From the NCBI RefSeq assembly GCF_001413925.1, contig NZ_LBMJ01000001.1:1321001-1385000 (forward strand): DNA of 64,000 nt, in the 5' to 3' direction. The notes under the pieces are model-generated. The model ran no database searches. It saw nothing but the letters and a program-made list of their open reading frames with translations, and was not told the DNA's origin. Shown here in pieces: positions 1-8,258 of this stretch (the first letter of the stretch is position 1; each line of letters starts with the position of its first letter). A program made the translations under genes and the position numbers. The stretch comes from Nonlabens sp. YIK11. Its GTDB lineage: Bacteria > Bacteroidota > Bacteroidia > Flavobacteriales > Flavobacteriaceae.

Positions 1-512
1 TTGGGAGATATACGTTTCATCAATTTGTGCTTTCCCAACAATCTACCTGAGATATAGGCAAAGCTGTCATTCGTCCAGATAATGGCAAAAATTCCAATGA
101 GTAATTCTGGGCGATAGGTTTCCACAATGTTGGGAAGCAAGGCTAGGAACAAACTAGATCCTATGAGATACAAAAGAGCTATAATGTGCTTTTTGGTATT
201 GAAAAGTGCGATACGGTCTACTAATACTAAATCCCTTATCAAGTAGATGTTTACTAATAGGGTAGCGATAAGCAGTAGGTAAATGAAATTGATGGGGACA
301 CCTTTCCATACAATAAAGTAATAGGCTAATGGTAGCATAGGATAAATGACCCATTGCCTTAAACGTATCATGGGCATCAATTCTACCAAACATATAAAGG
401 CAAAAATGCAAAACAGTAACGTAAAAACCCATTCTGGTGCGTATAGCGCACTAATGACCACCAACGAGACATAAATGATTCCCGACATGGATCTAACTAA
501 CAATTCTCTCAT
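1..512 (-). CDS. cdsA: Phosphatidate cytidylyltransferase (CDP-diglyceride synthase), partial
   Basis: The enzyme makes CDP-diacylglycerol from phosphatidate and CTP in the inner membrane, the branch point of phospholipid synthesis. The first 170 or so residues are present; the C-terminus lies beyond the left edge. The translation begins MRELLVRSMSGIIYVSL, has several hydrophobic helices, and near the edge carries TNDSFAYISGRLLGKHKL followed by ISPK, the start of the conserved SPKKTxEG region of CdsA. The ATG lies one base after the stop of the LUD gene, so the two are translationally coupled. The order rsfS-ftsH-LUD-cdsA is usual in flavobacteria. Confidence 0.92.
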   Translation of the reverse strand, partial: MRELLVRSMSGIIYVSLVVISALYAPEWVFTLLFCIFAFICLVELMPMIRLRQWVIYPMLPLAYYFIVWKGVPINFIYLLLIATLLVNIYLIRDLVLVDRIALFNTKKHIIALLYLIGSSLFLALLPNIVETYRPELLIGIFAIIWTNDSFAYISGRLLGKHKLMKRISP

Positions 513-513
513 G

Positions 514-1140
514 CTACAAGTCTTCTAATAGGATGAGATAAAGACGTTTGTTAGGTACTCCATAATTCATGAGATCTTTTTCTTTCTCTTTGGTCAGGCT
601 TTGATCTTGGAAGTTTTTTAGAGTGGTAATATTTGTTGGAATAGAACCTCTGCTATTGTGGTGTTTGATGCCTCTCAATCCTTCACCTATAGATTCTACA
701 ATTTGACTTGTACTTGCTAAGACTACAAAAGTATCTGGCAGTTGTTTGGGTTTATTCTCTTTGATCTGGTTTGAAGAAAATAATATCGCACCATTGTCAG
801 CAATGATGTATTCGCAAGTGCTTAGAAAAAAACTACTTTCTCGCAAATGCTGATTAAAATCTAGATTAAAACCGTTGAAACGTTCCTTCAATTGCTCGTC
901 ATAGCAAAAAACAGGTGTTTCAAAAAAGTCGTGTTCTACAAGGATATCCTCAAAATGTTGCTGTACTTCATTCTCATCAACGGCATATAAAAAACGACCG
1001 CCTTGTCTAGAGAAATTATGTATAAACTGCTCATCTAGAGGTAGTTTTTCCTCTGGCATATATTTCGATCGTTCAGCGGTTGACCGCCCAGATTCACTGG
1101 TAACGGAAACCTTCCTGAAGATTTTTTTGAATATGCCCAT
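514..1140 (-). CDS. LUD domain (LutC/YkgG-like) protein
   Basis: A 208-residue protein of the LUD family, whose best known member LutC is part of the LutABC lactate oxidation complex. The C-terminal half shows the family pattern: EYIIADNGAILFSSNQ, then PDTFVVLASTSQIVESI and SRGSIPTNITTL. No lutA or lutB partner is visible, so a role in lactate use is not supported. It sits between ftsH and cdsA, 62 bases after ftsH and one base before cdsA, a conserved flavobacterial arrangement that hints at a membrane-related or housekeeping job. The N-terminal 60 residues are basic and poorly conserved. The family call is firm; the function is unknown. Confidence 0.8.
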   Translation of the reverse strand: MGIFKKIFRKVSVTSESGRSTAERSKYMPEEKLPLDEQFIHNFSRQGGRFLYAVDENEVQQHFEDILVEHDFFETPVFCYDEQLKERFNGFNLDFNQHLRESSFFLSTCEYIIADNGAILFSSNQIKENKPKQLPDTFVVLASTSQIVESIGEGLRGIKHHNSRGSIPTNITTLKNFQDQSLTKEKEKDLMNYGVPNKRLYLILLEDL

Positions 1141-1202
1141 TGTTGATCTTACCTATAATAGCAGATTAATGTAAATATAGCTACTTATTTATGGAAGACA
1201 AA

Positions 1203-3239
1203 CTATTCTTCCTCGCTTACGTCAGTTACTTCAGTAGTTTCTGGTGCAGCGATAGAACGACTTGAGGACTTTAAGGCTATGGGCTCTTCTTTTACAAAAG
1301 CACGTTTACCGAAAATCTTTTCAAGATCATCTTTGAAAATCACCTCTTTCTCAAGAAGTAACTCTGCAAGCTCCGTCAATTTATCCTTATTATCTGTCAA
1401 TAATTTGATCGCTCGTTGATATTGCGCTTCAATGATCTTTGATATTTCCTCGTCAATAGTGACCGCAGTAGCCTCGCTATAAGGTTTGGTCATATTGTAT
1501 TCTTGTTGACCGCTAGAATCGTAATAGGTAATATTACCTACTTTTTCATTTAGACCATAGATGGTTACCATGGCACGAGCTTGTTTAGTTACCTTTTCAA
1601 GGTCACTCAACGCACCAGTAGAAATATTGTCAAAAATGACTTTTTCAGCTGCGCGACCACCCATTGTAGCACACATTTCATCAAGCATTTGCTCTGGTCT
1701 CACGATCTGACGTTCTTCAGGTAGATACCAAGCAGCTCCCAATGATTGACCTCTAGGTACGATGGTTACTTTTACTAACGGTGCCGCATGCTCTGTCATC
1801 CAGCTTACTGTAGCATGTCCAGCCTCGTGATAGGCGATCGTTTTCTTCTCACTAGGTGTGATCAGTTTGTTCTTTTTCTCAAGTCCACCTACAATACGGT
1901 CTACCGCATCTAGGAAGTCTTGCTTGTCAACTGCTTTCTTTCCTTTACGTGCTGCGATAAGTGCCGCTTCATTACAAACGTTTGCAATGTCTGCACCACT
2001 AAATCCAGGCGTTTGTCTTGCTAAAAATTCGATATCAAGTTCGTTAGCAACCTTTTTGATAGGTCTCAAGTGTACTTCAAAAATTTCTTCACGTTCACGT
2101 ACGTCTGGAAGATCTACATAGATCTGACGGTCAAAACGTCCAGCGCGCATTAACGCTTTGTCTAGAATATCACCACGGTTTGTTGCTGCAAGAACAATCA
2201 CGTTGGTATTGGTTCCAAAACCATCCATCTCAGTCAACAGCTGGTTCAACGTGTTTTCTCTCTCGTCGTTTGACCCAGAGAAATTGGATTTTCCACGAGC
2301 ACGACCTATGGCGTCAATCTCATCGATAAAAATGATGGCAGGACTTTTCTCTTTTGCCTGCTTGAATAGGTCACGTACACGACTGGCACCTACACCTACA
2401 AACATCTCGACAAAATCAGAACCACTCAATGAGAAGAATGGAACTTTTGCCTCACCAGCGACTGCTTTGGCCAGCAATGTTTTACCGGTTCCTGGGGAAC
2501 CTATAAGAAGCGCACCTTTAGGAATCTTACCACCTAGACTGGTGTATTTTTCCGGATTTTTAAGGAAGTCAACAATTTCTTGAACTTCTTCTTTGGCACC
2601 TTCCAGTCCAGCAACATCTTTAAATGTCGTCTTTACATCGGTTTTTTGATCAAAAAGTTTTGCCTTGGATTTCCCTATGTTGAATATCTGTCCACCAGCG
2701 CCACCACCAGCACCGCCAGACATGCGTCGCATTAAGAATATCCAGATACCTATAATGATGATGAAAGGCAGCACGTTGATCAACAAGCTCCATAGACCAT
2801 CATCTTCCGCATCAAATTTTAAAGTGGTTGATAAATCTTTTTCTGCAATGATTTCATCAATCTTGCGCTCAAAAATTTCAAGATCCCCATATTCAACACT
2901 GTATTGTGGAATATCACCACCAGCTAAAACACCGTCTTTAATGGCTTTGCTGTGTTTTTGAAGTTTCAAGGCTTCTTGGGTAAGAAAGACTCTAGCAATA
3001 CTTCTGTTTTTGACAACTACCACCTTACTCACTTCACCATTCTCCAGATATTCAAAGAAATCATTAGGAGTAGTTACTTGCGGCGCCGTCAACTGGCTAG
3101 AAACAAAATTATAGCCTAGAAAAAGCAATATGATGGGTACCACGACCCACCATATACTGAACTTAGGTTTTTGATTAAGTGGCGAGCCCATTTTTTTAGG
3201 CGCCTTATTTTTTGGGTTACTATTATTATCCTGAGACAT
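1203..3239 (-). CDS. ftsH: ATP-dependent zinc metalloprotease FtsH
   Basis: Membrane-anchored AAA+ protease that degrades unassembled membrane proteins and short-lived regulators. At 678 residues it is of normal length. It has a first membrane helix around residues 28-47, a periplasmic stretch, a second helix around 150-168 (NVLPFIIIIGIWIFLM), then a Gly-rich linker. The AAA module has Walker A GSPGTGKT near residue 248 (Ser replaces the more usual second Pro), Walker B IIFIDEID, and SRH residues MRAGRFDRQI. The protease zinc motif HEAGH lies near residue 472. It follows rsfS by 15 bases and belongs to the same transcription unit. Confidence 0.98.
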   Translation of the reverse strand: MSQDNNSNPKNKAPKKMGSPLNQKPKFSIWWVVVPIILLFLGYNFVSSQLTAPQVTTPNDFFEYLENGEVSKVVVVKNRSIARVFLTQEALKLQKHSKAIKDGVLAGGDIPQYSVEYGDLEIFERKIDEIIAEKDLSTTLKFDAEDDGLWSLLINVLPFIIIIGIWIFLMRRMSGGAGGGAGGQIFNIGKSKAKLFDQKTDVKTTFKDVAGLEGAKEEVQEIVDFLKNPEKYTSLGGKIPKGALLIGSPGTGKTLLAKAVAGEAKVPFFSLSGSDFVEMFVGVGASRVRDLFKQAKEKSPAIIFIDEIDAIGRARGKSNFSGSNDERENTLNQLLTEMDGFGTNTNVIVLAATNRGDILDKALMRAGRFDRQIYVDLPDVREREEIFEVHLRPIKKVANELDIEFLARQTPGFSGADIANVCNEAALIAARKGKKAVDKQDFLDAVDRIVGGLEKKNKLITPSEKKTIAYHEAGHATVSWMTEHAAPLVKVTIVPRGQSLGAAWYLPEERQIVRPEQMLDEMCATMGGRAAEKVIFDNISTGALSDLEKVTKQARAMVTIYGLNEKVGNITYYDSSGQQEYNMTKPYSEATAVTIDEEISKIIEAQYQRAIKLLTDNKDKLTELAELLLEKEVIFKDDLEKIFGKRAFVKEEPIALKSSSRSIAAPETTEVTDVSEEE

Positions 3240-3254
3240 TAAGTTTTTTTGAAA

Positions 3255-3626
3255 TTAGTAAGTACTCTCAATATTCGTGGTAACGGCATCGCCCCACAAT
3301 CCTTCCAGATCATAGTATTCACGTATTTGTTTTTGAAAAACATGAACCACTACATCGACATAATCCATAAGCACCCATTCACCTTGAGACGCACCTTCAA
3401 CATGCCAGGCATTTTCCTGAAGTTGCTTGCTTACCTTCCGTTGTACTGAATTTACTATGGCGTTTACTTGAGTATTTGAGGTACCATTGCAGATAATGAA
3501 ATAGCTGGTTACCGTATTTTCAATTTCTCTCAAGTCTAGTATCGTGATATCATTTCCCTTTACATCTTCAATCCCAGCAACGATTTGCGAGATAAGAGCA
3601 TCGGTAGAAACATTTTCTTTAATCAT
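3255..3626 (-). CDS. rsfS: Ribosomal silencing factor RsfS (Iojap/YbeB)
   Basis: RsfS binds uL14 and blocks joining of the ribosomal subunits when nutrients run out. The 123-residue protein covers the whole Iojap domain: ITILDLREIENTVTSYFIICNGTSNTQVNAI and the C-terminal WVLMDYVDVVVHVFQKQIREYYDLEGLWGDA are the two signature segments. It is the first gene of the minus-strand unit rsfS-ftsH-LUD-cdsA and diverges from birA with only 39 bases between them. A TAAATTTG promoter box lies 19 bases upstream of its ATG. Confidence 0.97.
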   Translation of the reverse strand: MIKENVSTDALISQIVAGIEDVKGNDITILDLREIENTVTSYFIICNGTSNTQVNAIVNSVQRKVSKQLQENAWHVEGASQGEWVLMDYVDVVVHVFQKQIREYYDLEGLWGDAVTTNIESTY

Positions 3627-3645
3627 TAAAAATTTTTTGTATCCA

Positions 3646-3653
3646 CAAATTTA
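3646..3653 (-). promoter_or_regulatory. Candidate -7 promoter box of rsfS-ftsH operon
   Basis: The minus strand reads TAAATTTG, a full match to the Bacteroidota -7 consensus TAnnTTTG, ending 19 bases before the rsfS ATG. No good TTTG -33 box is seen at the expected distance, so this rests on one element and the position. Confidence 0.4.
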
Positions 3654-3665
3654 TTCTTTTTTTGA

Positions 3666-4418
3666 ATGTCCTTGAAAATAAGGTCCTTCAAACTTATCCT
3701 ATTTGTGTCCTTTCAATTAGTCAAAATACATGCCACTGAGTCCACTAACGAGGATTTGAAAGTTCGCTTTCGCGAAAGCGAACCGCCACAACTCACCACG
3801 CTATATACAAACCACCAGATGGCCGGCAAAGGTCAAATGGGAGCAAAGTGGCTTTCAGAACCACGTAAAAACCTGACATTCAGTATATTGATATCTGATC
3901 TACTTGATGGTTTAACAGATTTTGAAATCAATAAATGGGTGGCCGTTACAGTAGTAGAGTGGTTGCGTCAAAAATTACAAATACAGGCAGTTATAAAATG
4001 GCCCAACGACATCCTGTCAGTAAATCATAAGCTAGGCGGGATTCTAATCGAAAACATCTTACAAAATGGCAAGCGCCAGGCGACCATCATAGGTATAGGT
4101 TTAAACATCAATCAAACAGATTTTCAGGAGCTGCCTAAGGCAATTTCCCTAAAACAGATCACTGGTAAATCTTGGGATCTGGAAGGTTTGCTTATCGACT
4201 TTATGACTTTTTTGGAAAATAGTATTCAATCGCCACAGGAATCTATCGATAGATATGAATCGCTACTTTTCAAATTGGGTCGCAAGACGACGTTTCAATG
4301 TCAAAATGAGGTATTCGAAGCACTAGTTCAAGGTGTGACCCCAGATGGTAAACTAAGACTATCCGTCAAAGGAACTGAAAAAACCTACGGACTAAAGGAA
4401 GTCTTCTGGATCTACTAG
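3666..4418 (+). CDS. birA: Biotin--[acetyl-CoA-carboxylase] ligase
   Basis: Attaches biotin to the carrier subunit of acetyl-CoA carboxylase. It is a catalytic-domain-only enzyme of up to 250 residues with no N-terminal DNA-binding domain, so no BirA-type repressor function is expected. Motifs seen are ATESTNEDL, GKGQMGAKW (the biotinyl-AMP loop), KWPNDI with the catalytic Lys, and GGILIE. The start is uncertain: homologues usually begin only a few residues before the xxSTN motif, so the in-frame GTG at 3705 may be the true start. A copy of the window's palindrome (3763-3782) encodes RFRESE in a variable loop. The stop overlaps that of the convergent SRPBCC gene in a shared CTAG. Confidence 0.92.
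   Translation: MSLKIRSFKLILFVSFQLVKIHATESTNEDLKVRFRESEPPQLTTLYTNHQMAGKGQMGAKWLSEPRKNLTFSILISDLLDGLTDFEINKWVAVTVVEWLRQKLQIQAVIKWPNDILSVNHKLGGILIENILQNGKRQATIIGIGLNINQTDFQELPKAISLKQITGKSWDLEGLLIDFMTFLENSIQSPQESIDRYESLLFKLGRKTTFQCQNEVFEALVQGVTPDGKLRLSVKGTEKTYGLKEVFWIY
3763..3782. repeat. Palindromic element copy 1 (in birA)
   Basis: Perfect 20-bp palindrome TTCGCTTTCGCGAAAGCGAA; one further base pair on each side also matches (3762 G, 3783 C), making this the longest copy in the window. Inside birA it is read as RFRESE. Confidence 0.95.
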
Positions 4419-4801
4419 AGTTTCTCGATACCGTTAGCAAGTTGCTCCAAGAACTTATTGATAGGTCCTTTGATCATCATTGCCATCATGGCATTAAAAT
4501 CTCCTTGAAAAAACAGTTGTGCTGCGGCACCTTGAGGATCTTCTTCAATGTCTGCCGTTAATGTGAACGACAATTTATCACTTAGTGAACCCAGTACAAC
4601 CTTTGAATATGGAGTAGATTCTTTAAGTGTTAGCTTAATTTCTGGCATGCCTTTGAGGCCAAACAGGAATTTGTCTTCTCCTAACAGTTCAAATTTTGCA
4701 TCATCAGGCAAGAGGTGTTTGAAATTCTCTACTTGGGTCAGAAAATTATAAAGTTCTTCTGGTGATTTTTGTGTTTTGGCAACACGGCTTTCTAGATTCA
4801 T
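4415..4801 (-). CDS. SRPBCC-fold protein (polyketide cyclase/START-like)
   Basis: A 128-residue protein that looks like a single SRPBCC (START/Bet v1-like) domain: an N-terminal strand MNLESRVAKTQ, the helix SPEELYNFLTQVENFKHLLP typical of these folds, a run of amphipathic strands, and a long C-terminal helix KGPINKFLEQLANGIEKL. Such folds bind hydrophobic ligands, but nothing here identifies the ligand. It lies two bases downstream of pyrE on the same strand, so it is probably co-transcribed with it. It ends convergently with birA, sharing CTAG. Confidence 0.7.
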   Translation of the reverse strand: MNLESRVAKTQKSPEELYNFLTQVENFKHLLPDDAKFELLGEDKFLFGLKGMPEIKLTLKESTPYSKVVLGSLSDKLSFTLTADIEEDPQGAAAQLFFQGDFNAMMAMMIKGPINKFLEQLANGIEKL

Positions 4802-4803
4802 AA

Positions 4804-5454
4804 TTAGGAGTTACTGTTGTTCCAGTTGCTGGGATCTTTTCTCCAGCTGGTGAGTAATTCAAGAGTCTTACTGTCAAAGTGACCTTGTTTGGTAGCTACT
4901 TCTATCAAGTGGTTGTAGTCGCTCAAAACCGTGAGTTCCATACGGGCATCTTCAAAGTTTTGAACAGCAAAGTCAAATCCATAGGAGAAAAGAGCGACCA
5001 TGCCTTTAATTTCTGCACCAGCATCTTTTAAAGCGGTGGCAGCATTAAGGCTGCTCATTCCAGTACTGATCAGATCCTCTACGATCACAACCTTTTGCCC
5101 TTTATTAAGTTGCCCTTCTACCTGATTTTGACGACCGTGTTTTTTTGCTTCTGGCCGTACATAGATAAAAGGTAGGTTCATATAATCTGCTACCAGCATA
5201 CCTATACCTATGGCGCCTGTGGCAACACCAGCGATCACATCTGGTTTGCCGTAAAGGTGTTCAATTTGGGAAGCTAGATGTTCTCTAAGATAATTGCGAA
5301 CGCTAGGATAGGAGAGCGTGATGCGATTGTCACAGTAGATAGGAGATTTCCAACCACTGGCCCATGTGAAAGGTTTTTGTGGTTGTAATTTTATTGCCTT
5401 TATTTGCAACAGCAATTCAGCAGTTTTTATCCCAACGTTTTTATCTCTGACCAT
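4804..5454 (-). CDS. pyrE: Orotate phosphoribosyltransferase
   Basis: Converts orotate and PRPP to orotidine 5'-phosphate in pyrimidine synthesis. Starting at 5454 gives 216 residues, beginning MVRDKNVGIKTAELLLQIKAI. An upstream in-frame ATG at 5487 would add 11 residues but would remove the promoter box and overlap the NUDIX gene, so I prefer 5454. The PRPP-binding motif VVIVEDLISTGMSS is intact, as are FTWASGWKSPIYCDNR (substrate loop) and PEAKKHGRQNQVEG (catalytic flexible loop). Its ATG overlaps the possible start of the divergent NUDIX gene within CATG. A TACATTTG box ends four bases before the ATG. Confidence 0.95.
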   Translation of the reverse strand: MVRDKNVGIKTAELLLQIKAIKLQPQKPFTWASGWKSPIYCDNRITLSYPSVRNYLREHLASQIEHLYGKPDVIAGVATGAIGIGMLVADYMNLPFIYVRPEAKKHGRQNQVEGQLNKGQKVVIVEDLISTGMSSLNAATALKDAGAEIKGMVALFSYGFDFAVQNFEDARMELTVLSDYNHLIEVATKQGHFDSKTLELLTSWRKDPSNWNNSNS

Positions 5455-6052
5455 GCCGCAAATGTATAAAGTTTTTGTCAAAGACATCGCGGTTATCGTG
5501 ACCTCTGACAGGGATCTTTTTCCTGATCATGATGCTTTCAATCTCAAAACGGTCAATTTCAAAAAGTTGATCAAGGCCATCAAGAAAAATAAAGTGGAGC
5601 GACCTTTACTTTACTCTAAGAATGAAGACAAGCTGCTCAAACGTTTGCACAAAAAAATACCACTCGTACTGGCCGCAGGCGGCCTGGTAAAAAACCAAAA
5701 AGGCGAGTACCTATTCATTCACCGTAATGGAAAATGGGACTTGCCTAAAGGAAAGACCGAGAAAAACGAGAGCATGGAAGCCACGGCTCTTCGGGAAGTA
5801 GAGGAAGAAACTGGTGTAGAAAATCTTTCCATCAACAATTATATAGGGCCTACCTACCATGTGTTTTCACGCAATAACAAGTACAGGCTTAAACTGACAC
5901 ACTGGTATGCCATGACCACCGATTATACCGGTCAACTGGTTCCACAAGACAAAGAAGGTATTGATCAGGCCGTATGGCTCAATGATGAGCAAGCTCGTGA
6001 ATCACTGGAACAGAGTTATGCCAATATCAAAGACGTATTTCTCAACGATTAA
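5453..6052 (+). CDS. NUDIX hydrolase
   Basis: A hydrolase of nucleoside-diphosphate-linked compounds. The Nudix box is complete: GKTEKNESMEATALREVEEETGV fits GX5EX7REUXEEXGU (Glu ligands REVEEE). About 65 residues precede the domain (MYKVFVKDIAVIVTSD onward), a region shared by flavobacterial relatives next to pyrE. The start could be the ATG at 5453 or at 5462 (MYKVF); the first shares bases with the pyrE start codon. Substrate cannot be told from sequence. The gene ends convergently with the M14 peptidase gene, sharing TTAA. Its promoter must lie inside pyrE. Confidence 0.88.
   Translation: MPQMYKVFVKDIAVIVTSDRDLFPDHDAFNLKTVNFKKLIKAIKKNKVERPLLYSKNEDKLLKRLHKKIPLVLAAGGLVKNQKGEYLFIHRNGKWDLPKGKTEKNESMEATALREVEEETGVENLSINNYIGPTYHVFSRNNKYRLKLTHWYAMTTDYTGQLVPQDKEGIDQAVWLNDEQARESLEQSYANIKDVFLND
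5459..5466 (-). promoter_or_regulatory. -7 promoter box of pyrE, four bases from the ATG
   Basis: The minus strand reads TACATTTG followed by CGGC and then the pyrE ATG. It matches TAnnTTTG fully and has the same four-base spacing to the start codon as at five other genes in the window, predicting a leaderless mRNA. It also overlaps the first codons of the divergent NUDIX gene. Confidence 0.55.
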
Positions 6053-7806
6053 TTCAATCGATAGATAGGATACGTAAGGTGCGCCGGTTCATAATTGGGA
6101 GACCTTTTATGAAGCCATGACAACTGGGCACCATTGCTGGCGGCAAAACGAGCATCGGCACGCTTGAGTGAGTCAAATTCTCTTTTAAGTTGTTCATTTT
6201 CATCCAGCATCTTTTTTGCCGTAGCTTCAAAAACATAGGCAGAGTAACCTTCTTTTTGCTGTAGTATCGTATCGAAGAAATTCCACTTAAAAAAAGAGTC
6301 AGACATAACGGGCTCTAGCGTTTCTAAAATGTATTTGATTCCAGGTTGTGCCGTAGGTATGATGATATCGCTTTCGCGAAAGCGAACTTTCCCAACCTTC
6401 TCACTAACAACAATATTGCTATGCGGGTAGTGACCTTCATAGGCGTTGCTGGCCGTGTCATAACTTTCTATTTTGTAGGTTCCTACCGTAAAGGTGCTAT
6501 CCTTTTCCAGAGGTTTCATGATCACATTGTTGAGTCTCAATAGATCCAACACTTCCCATTGACCCTGCGGGATCACATAATATTCAGGAACGCGAATGGA
6601 GTCTGTCGCCTTGAAATAGTTTTGAAAAGCCGTTTTCTTGCTAAATGGCTGTTTCCTATCATAAGTCTGTAATTTGTTTCCCGTCAAATCACTTACCTCG
6701 TTGATCGCTTCATAGCCCAAAAAGTTAAGCGTATCGGCCTTAGTTTGATCCAACTCAAAGCTGGAAGCATAAAACGGATTCTCTTGAAAATCCTTGAAGT
6801 TTGACTTTCTAACTTCTTTGATTTTTTTGATGTCCCTGCTGCCTATGGCAATCATTTCTTCCATGATCGCCTTGGTTCCCACCACCCTATCTTTATAGGG
6901 TTTCAACATGTGTGTTTCTACCATCATTCCCAGCACGTTCCACAGCGAAGTGTATCCCGTAGAATATCTGGGATAATCCACAAACTGGCTAAAGCCGTCT
7001 TCTGGCGATTGATTGAAAACGTTTACATAAGGTGTAATAGGTAGCGATCTCTTTTCAAGCGCTTTTTCCAGTGTAGGTTGCAGACTGTCATGCAGATAAT
7101 CTCCTGCAGCTCCGCCCAATCGATTGTGCTGTGTAAAAAGATGAGTCAGGGTATATTGATAGTCTGCACCATTGCTCACATGGTTGTCAATAAAAAGATC
7201 TGGTTTGATTTTATGGAATGCAGTGGCAAAGGCTCTGGCATTGCGACTGTCTGCCTTTATAAAATCACGATTGAGGTCGTAGTTTCTCGCGTTTCCTCTA
7301 AAACCATAAGATTCTGGGCCGTTTTGGTTCGTTCTTGTGGTAGAGTTTCGGTTTAGGGAACCACCTATGTTGTAAATCGCGACAGAGCTAAAGATGACGT
7401 TGTCGTCTACTTTTAAGTTGCCTGTGGCAAGGTCTCGCATCAACATCATGGTGGCATCAATACCATCGCTTTCTCCTGGATGTATACCATTATTGATCAT
7501 GATCTTGATACGATCCTCGTTAGGAGAATCCCAATCTATGCTTTTATTGGAATAGTGTACGACGTGAAGTGGTTTACCGGCATCTGTATTGCCCACTTCT
7601 TCTATCGTGATGGTGCTAAAACCTGCGGCCAGCTGCTGGTAAAAATCAATACATTCTTGATAGGTAGCGGTTTGGTTGCCATTACCTTTTTCAAAAGGAG
7701 TAAGATATTCTGTATCTGTGGTTGTAGTAGCTGAATTGGTGTCATTCGACGTGTCCTTACAACTTAAAACTGCAAAAGCGATGGCTAGTAAATAGGTTTT
7801 TCTCAT
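6049..7806 (-). CDS. M14-family zinc carboxypeptidase, lipoprotein
   Basis: A secreted 585-residue peptidase. The signal peptide ends in a lipobox (VLSC, Cys 16), so it is probably a membrane-anchored lipoprotein. The metallocarboxypeptidase zinc ligands are visible: HPGE with His 109 and Glu 112, and a third His at 209 in DLFIDNHVSNGADYQ; NGARNYDLNRDF carries the usual substrate-binding Asn/Arg region. The last 250 residues form a probable beta-rich C-terminal part typical of the Bacteroidota members. It overlaps coaD by four bases (ATGA), so it is in the ddl-coaD unit. A palindrome copy encodes RFRESD near residue 475. Confidence 0.88.
   Translation of the reverse strand: MRKTYLLAIAFAVLSCKDTSNDTNSATTTTDTEYLTPFEKGNGNQTATYQECIDFYQQLAAGFSTITIEEVGNTDAGKPLHVVHYSNKSIDWDSPNEDRIKIMINNGIHPGESDGIDATMMLMRDLATGNLKVDDNVIFSSVAIYNIGGSLNRNSTTRTNQNGPESYGFRGNARNYDLNRDFIKADSRNARAFATAFHKIKPDLFIDNHVSNGADYQYTLTHLFTQHNRLGGAAGDYLHDSLQPTLEKALEKRSLPITPYVNVFNQSPEDGFSQFVDYPRYSTGYTSLWNVLGMMVETHMLKPYKDRVVGTKAIMEEMIAIGSRDIKKIKEVRKSNFKDFQENPFYASSFELDQTKADTLNFLGYEAINEVSDLTGNKLQTYDRKQPFSKKTAFQNYFKATDSIRVPEYYVIPQGQWEVLDLLRLNNVIMKPLEKDSTFTVGTYKIESYDTASNAYEGHYPHSNIVVSEKVGKVRFRESDIIIPTAQPGIKYILETLEPVMSDSFFKWNFFDTILQQKEGYSAYVFEATAKKMLDENEQLKREFDSLKRADARFAASNGAQLSWLHKRSPNYEPAHLTYPIYRLN
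6368..6385. repeat. Palindromic element copy 2 (in M14 peptidase gene)
   Basis: Perfect 18-bp palindrome TCGCTTTCGCGAAAGCGA. On the coding (minus) strand it is read as RFRESD, the same frame as in birA and the HAD gene. Confidence 0.95.
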
Positions 7807-8258
7807 TTTTTCTCTACGGTATTAGGGACAAGTAGTTTGTAATCACCATTGTTGCGCATCACATCACGTACGATGGAAGATGATATGTAACTGGTACGCA
7901 CACTGGTGAGTAGAAACACGGTTTCTATCTCGCTTAATAATCTATTGGTATGGCCTATAGCTTTTTCAAATTCAAAATCGGCAGGATTGCGTAGGCCTCT
8001 TAGAATGAAATTGGCTTCATGTTTCTTACAAAAGTCCACCGTTAGTCCTGAGTAGGTCATGACCTTGATCTTAGGCTCATTTTTATAAAGTTCTTCTATA
8101 AACGCAACACGTTGATCCAATTCAAACATGTATTTCTTGTCTGCATTGATACCTATAGCGATGATAATCTCGTCAAAAAGATTCAATCCACGATTGATGA
8201 TATCGCTGTGCCCTAAGGTTATGGGATCAAAACTTCCCGGGAAAACGGCTCTTCTCAT
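7803..8258 (-). CDS. coaD: Pantetheine-phosphate adenylyltransferase
   Basis: Transfers AMP from ATP to 4'-phosphopantetheine, the penultimate step to coenzyme A. The 151-residue length is standard. The nucleotidyltransferase motif appears as FPGSFDPITLGHSDII with the TxGH element, and the second motif as VRTSYISSSIVRDVM (ISSS-type KMSKS equivalent). RGLRNPADFEFE is the adenine-side loop. It overlaps ddl upstream and the peptidase gene downstream by four bases each, so translation is coupled along the unit. Confidence 0.97.
   Translation of the reverse strand: MRRAVFPGSFDPITLGHSDIINRGLNLFDEIIIAIGINADKKYMFELDQRVAFIEELYKNEPKIKVMTYSGLTVDFCKKHEANFILRGLRNPADFEFEKAIGHTNRLLSEIETVFLLTSVRTSYISSSIVRDVMRNNGDYKLLVPNTVEKK

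Noticed and set aside
154..432. Open frame of 92 codons on the minus strand
   Set aside because: It is an out-of-frame shadow of cdsA, whose true frame runs from 512 off the left edge and shows clear CdsA motifs.
1858..2961. Three plus-strand open frames opposite ftsH
   Set aside because: They are antisense shadows of a strongly conserved gene and show no family features.
5366..5452. Longer NUDIX protein starting at 5366
   Set aside because: The added 29 residues are the antisense of conserved pyrE sequence and have no family match; the ATGs at 5453 or 5462 fit better.
4804..5487. Longer pyrE starting at 5487
   Set aside because: The extra 11 residues are not family-like, overlap the NUDIX gene, and would place the TACATTTG box inside the gene.
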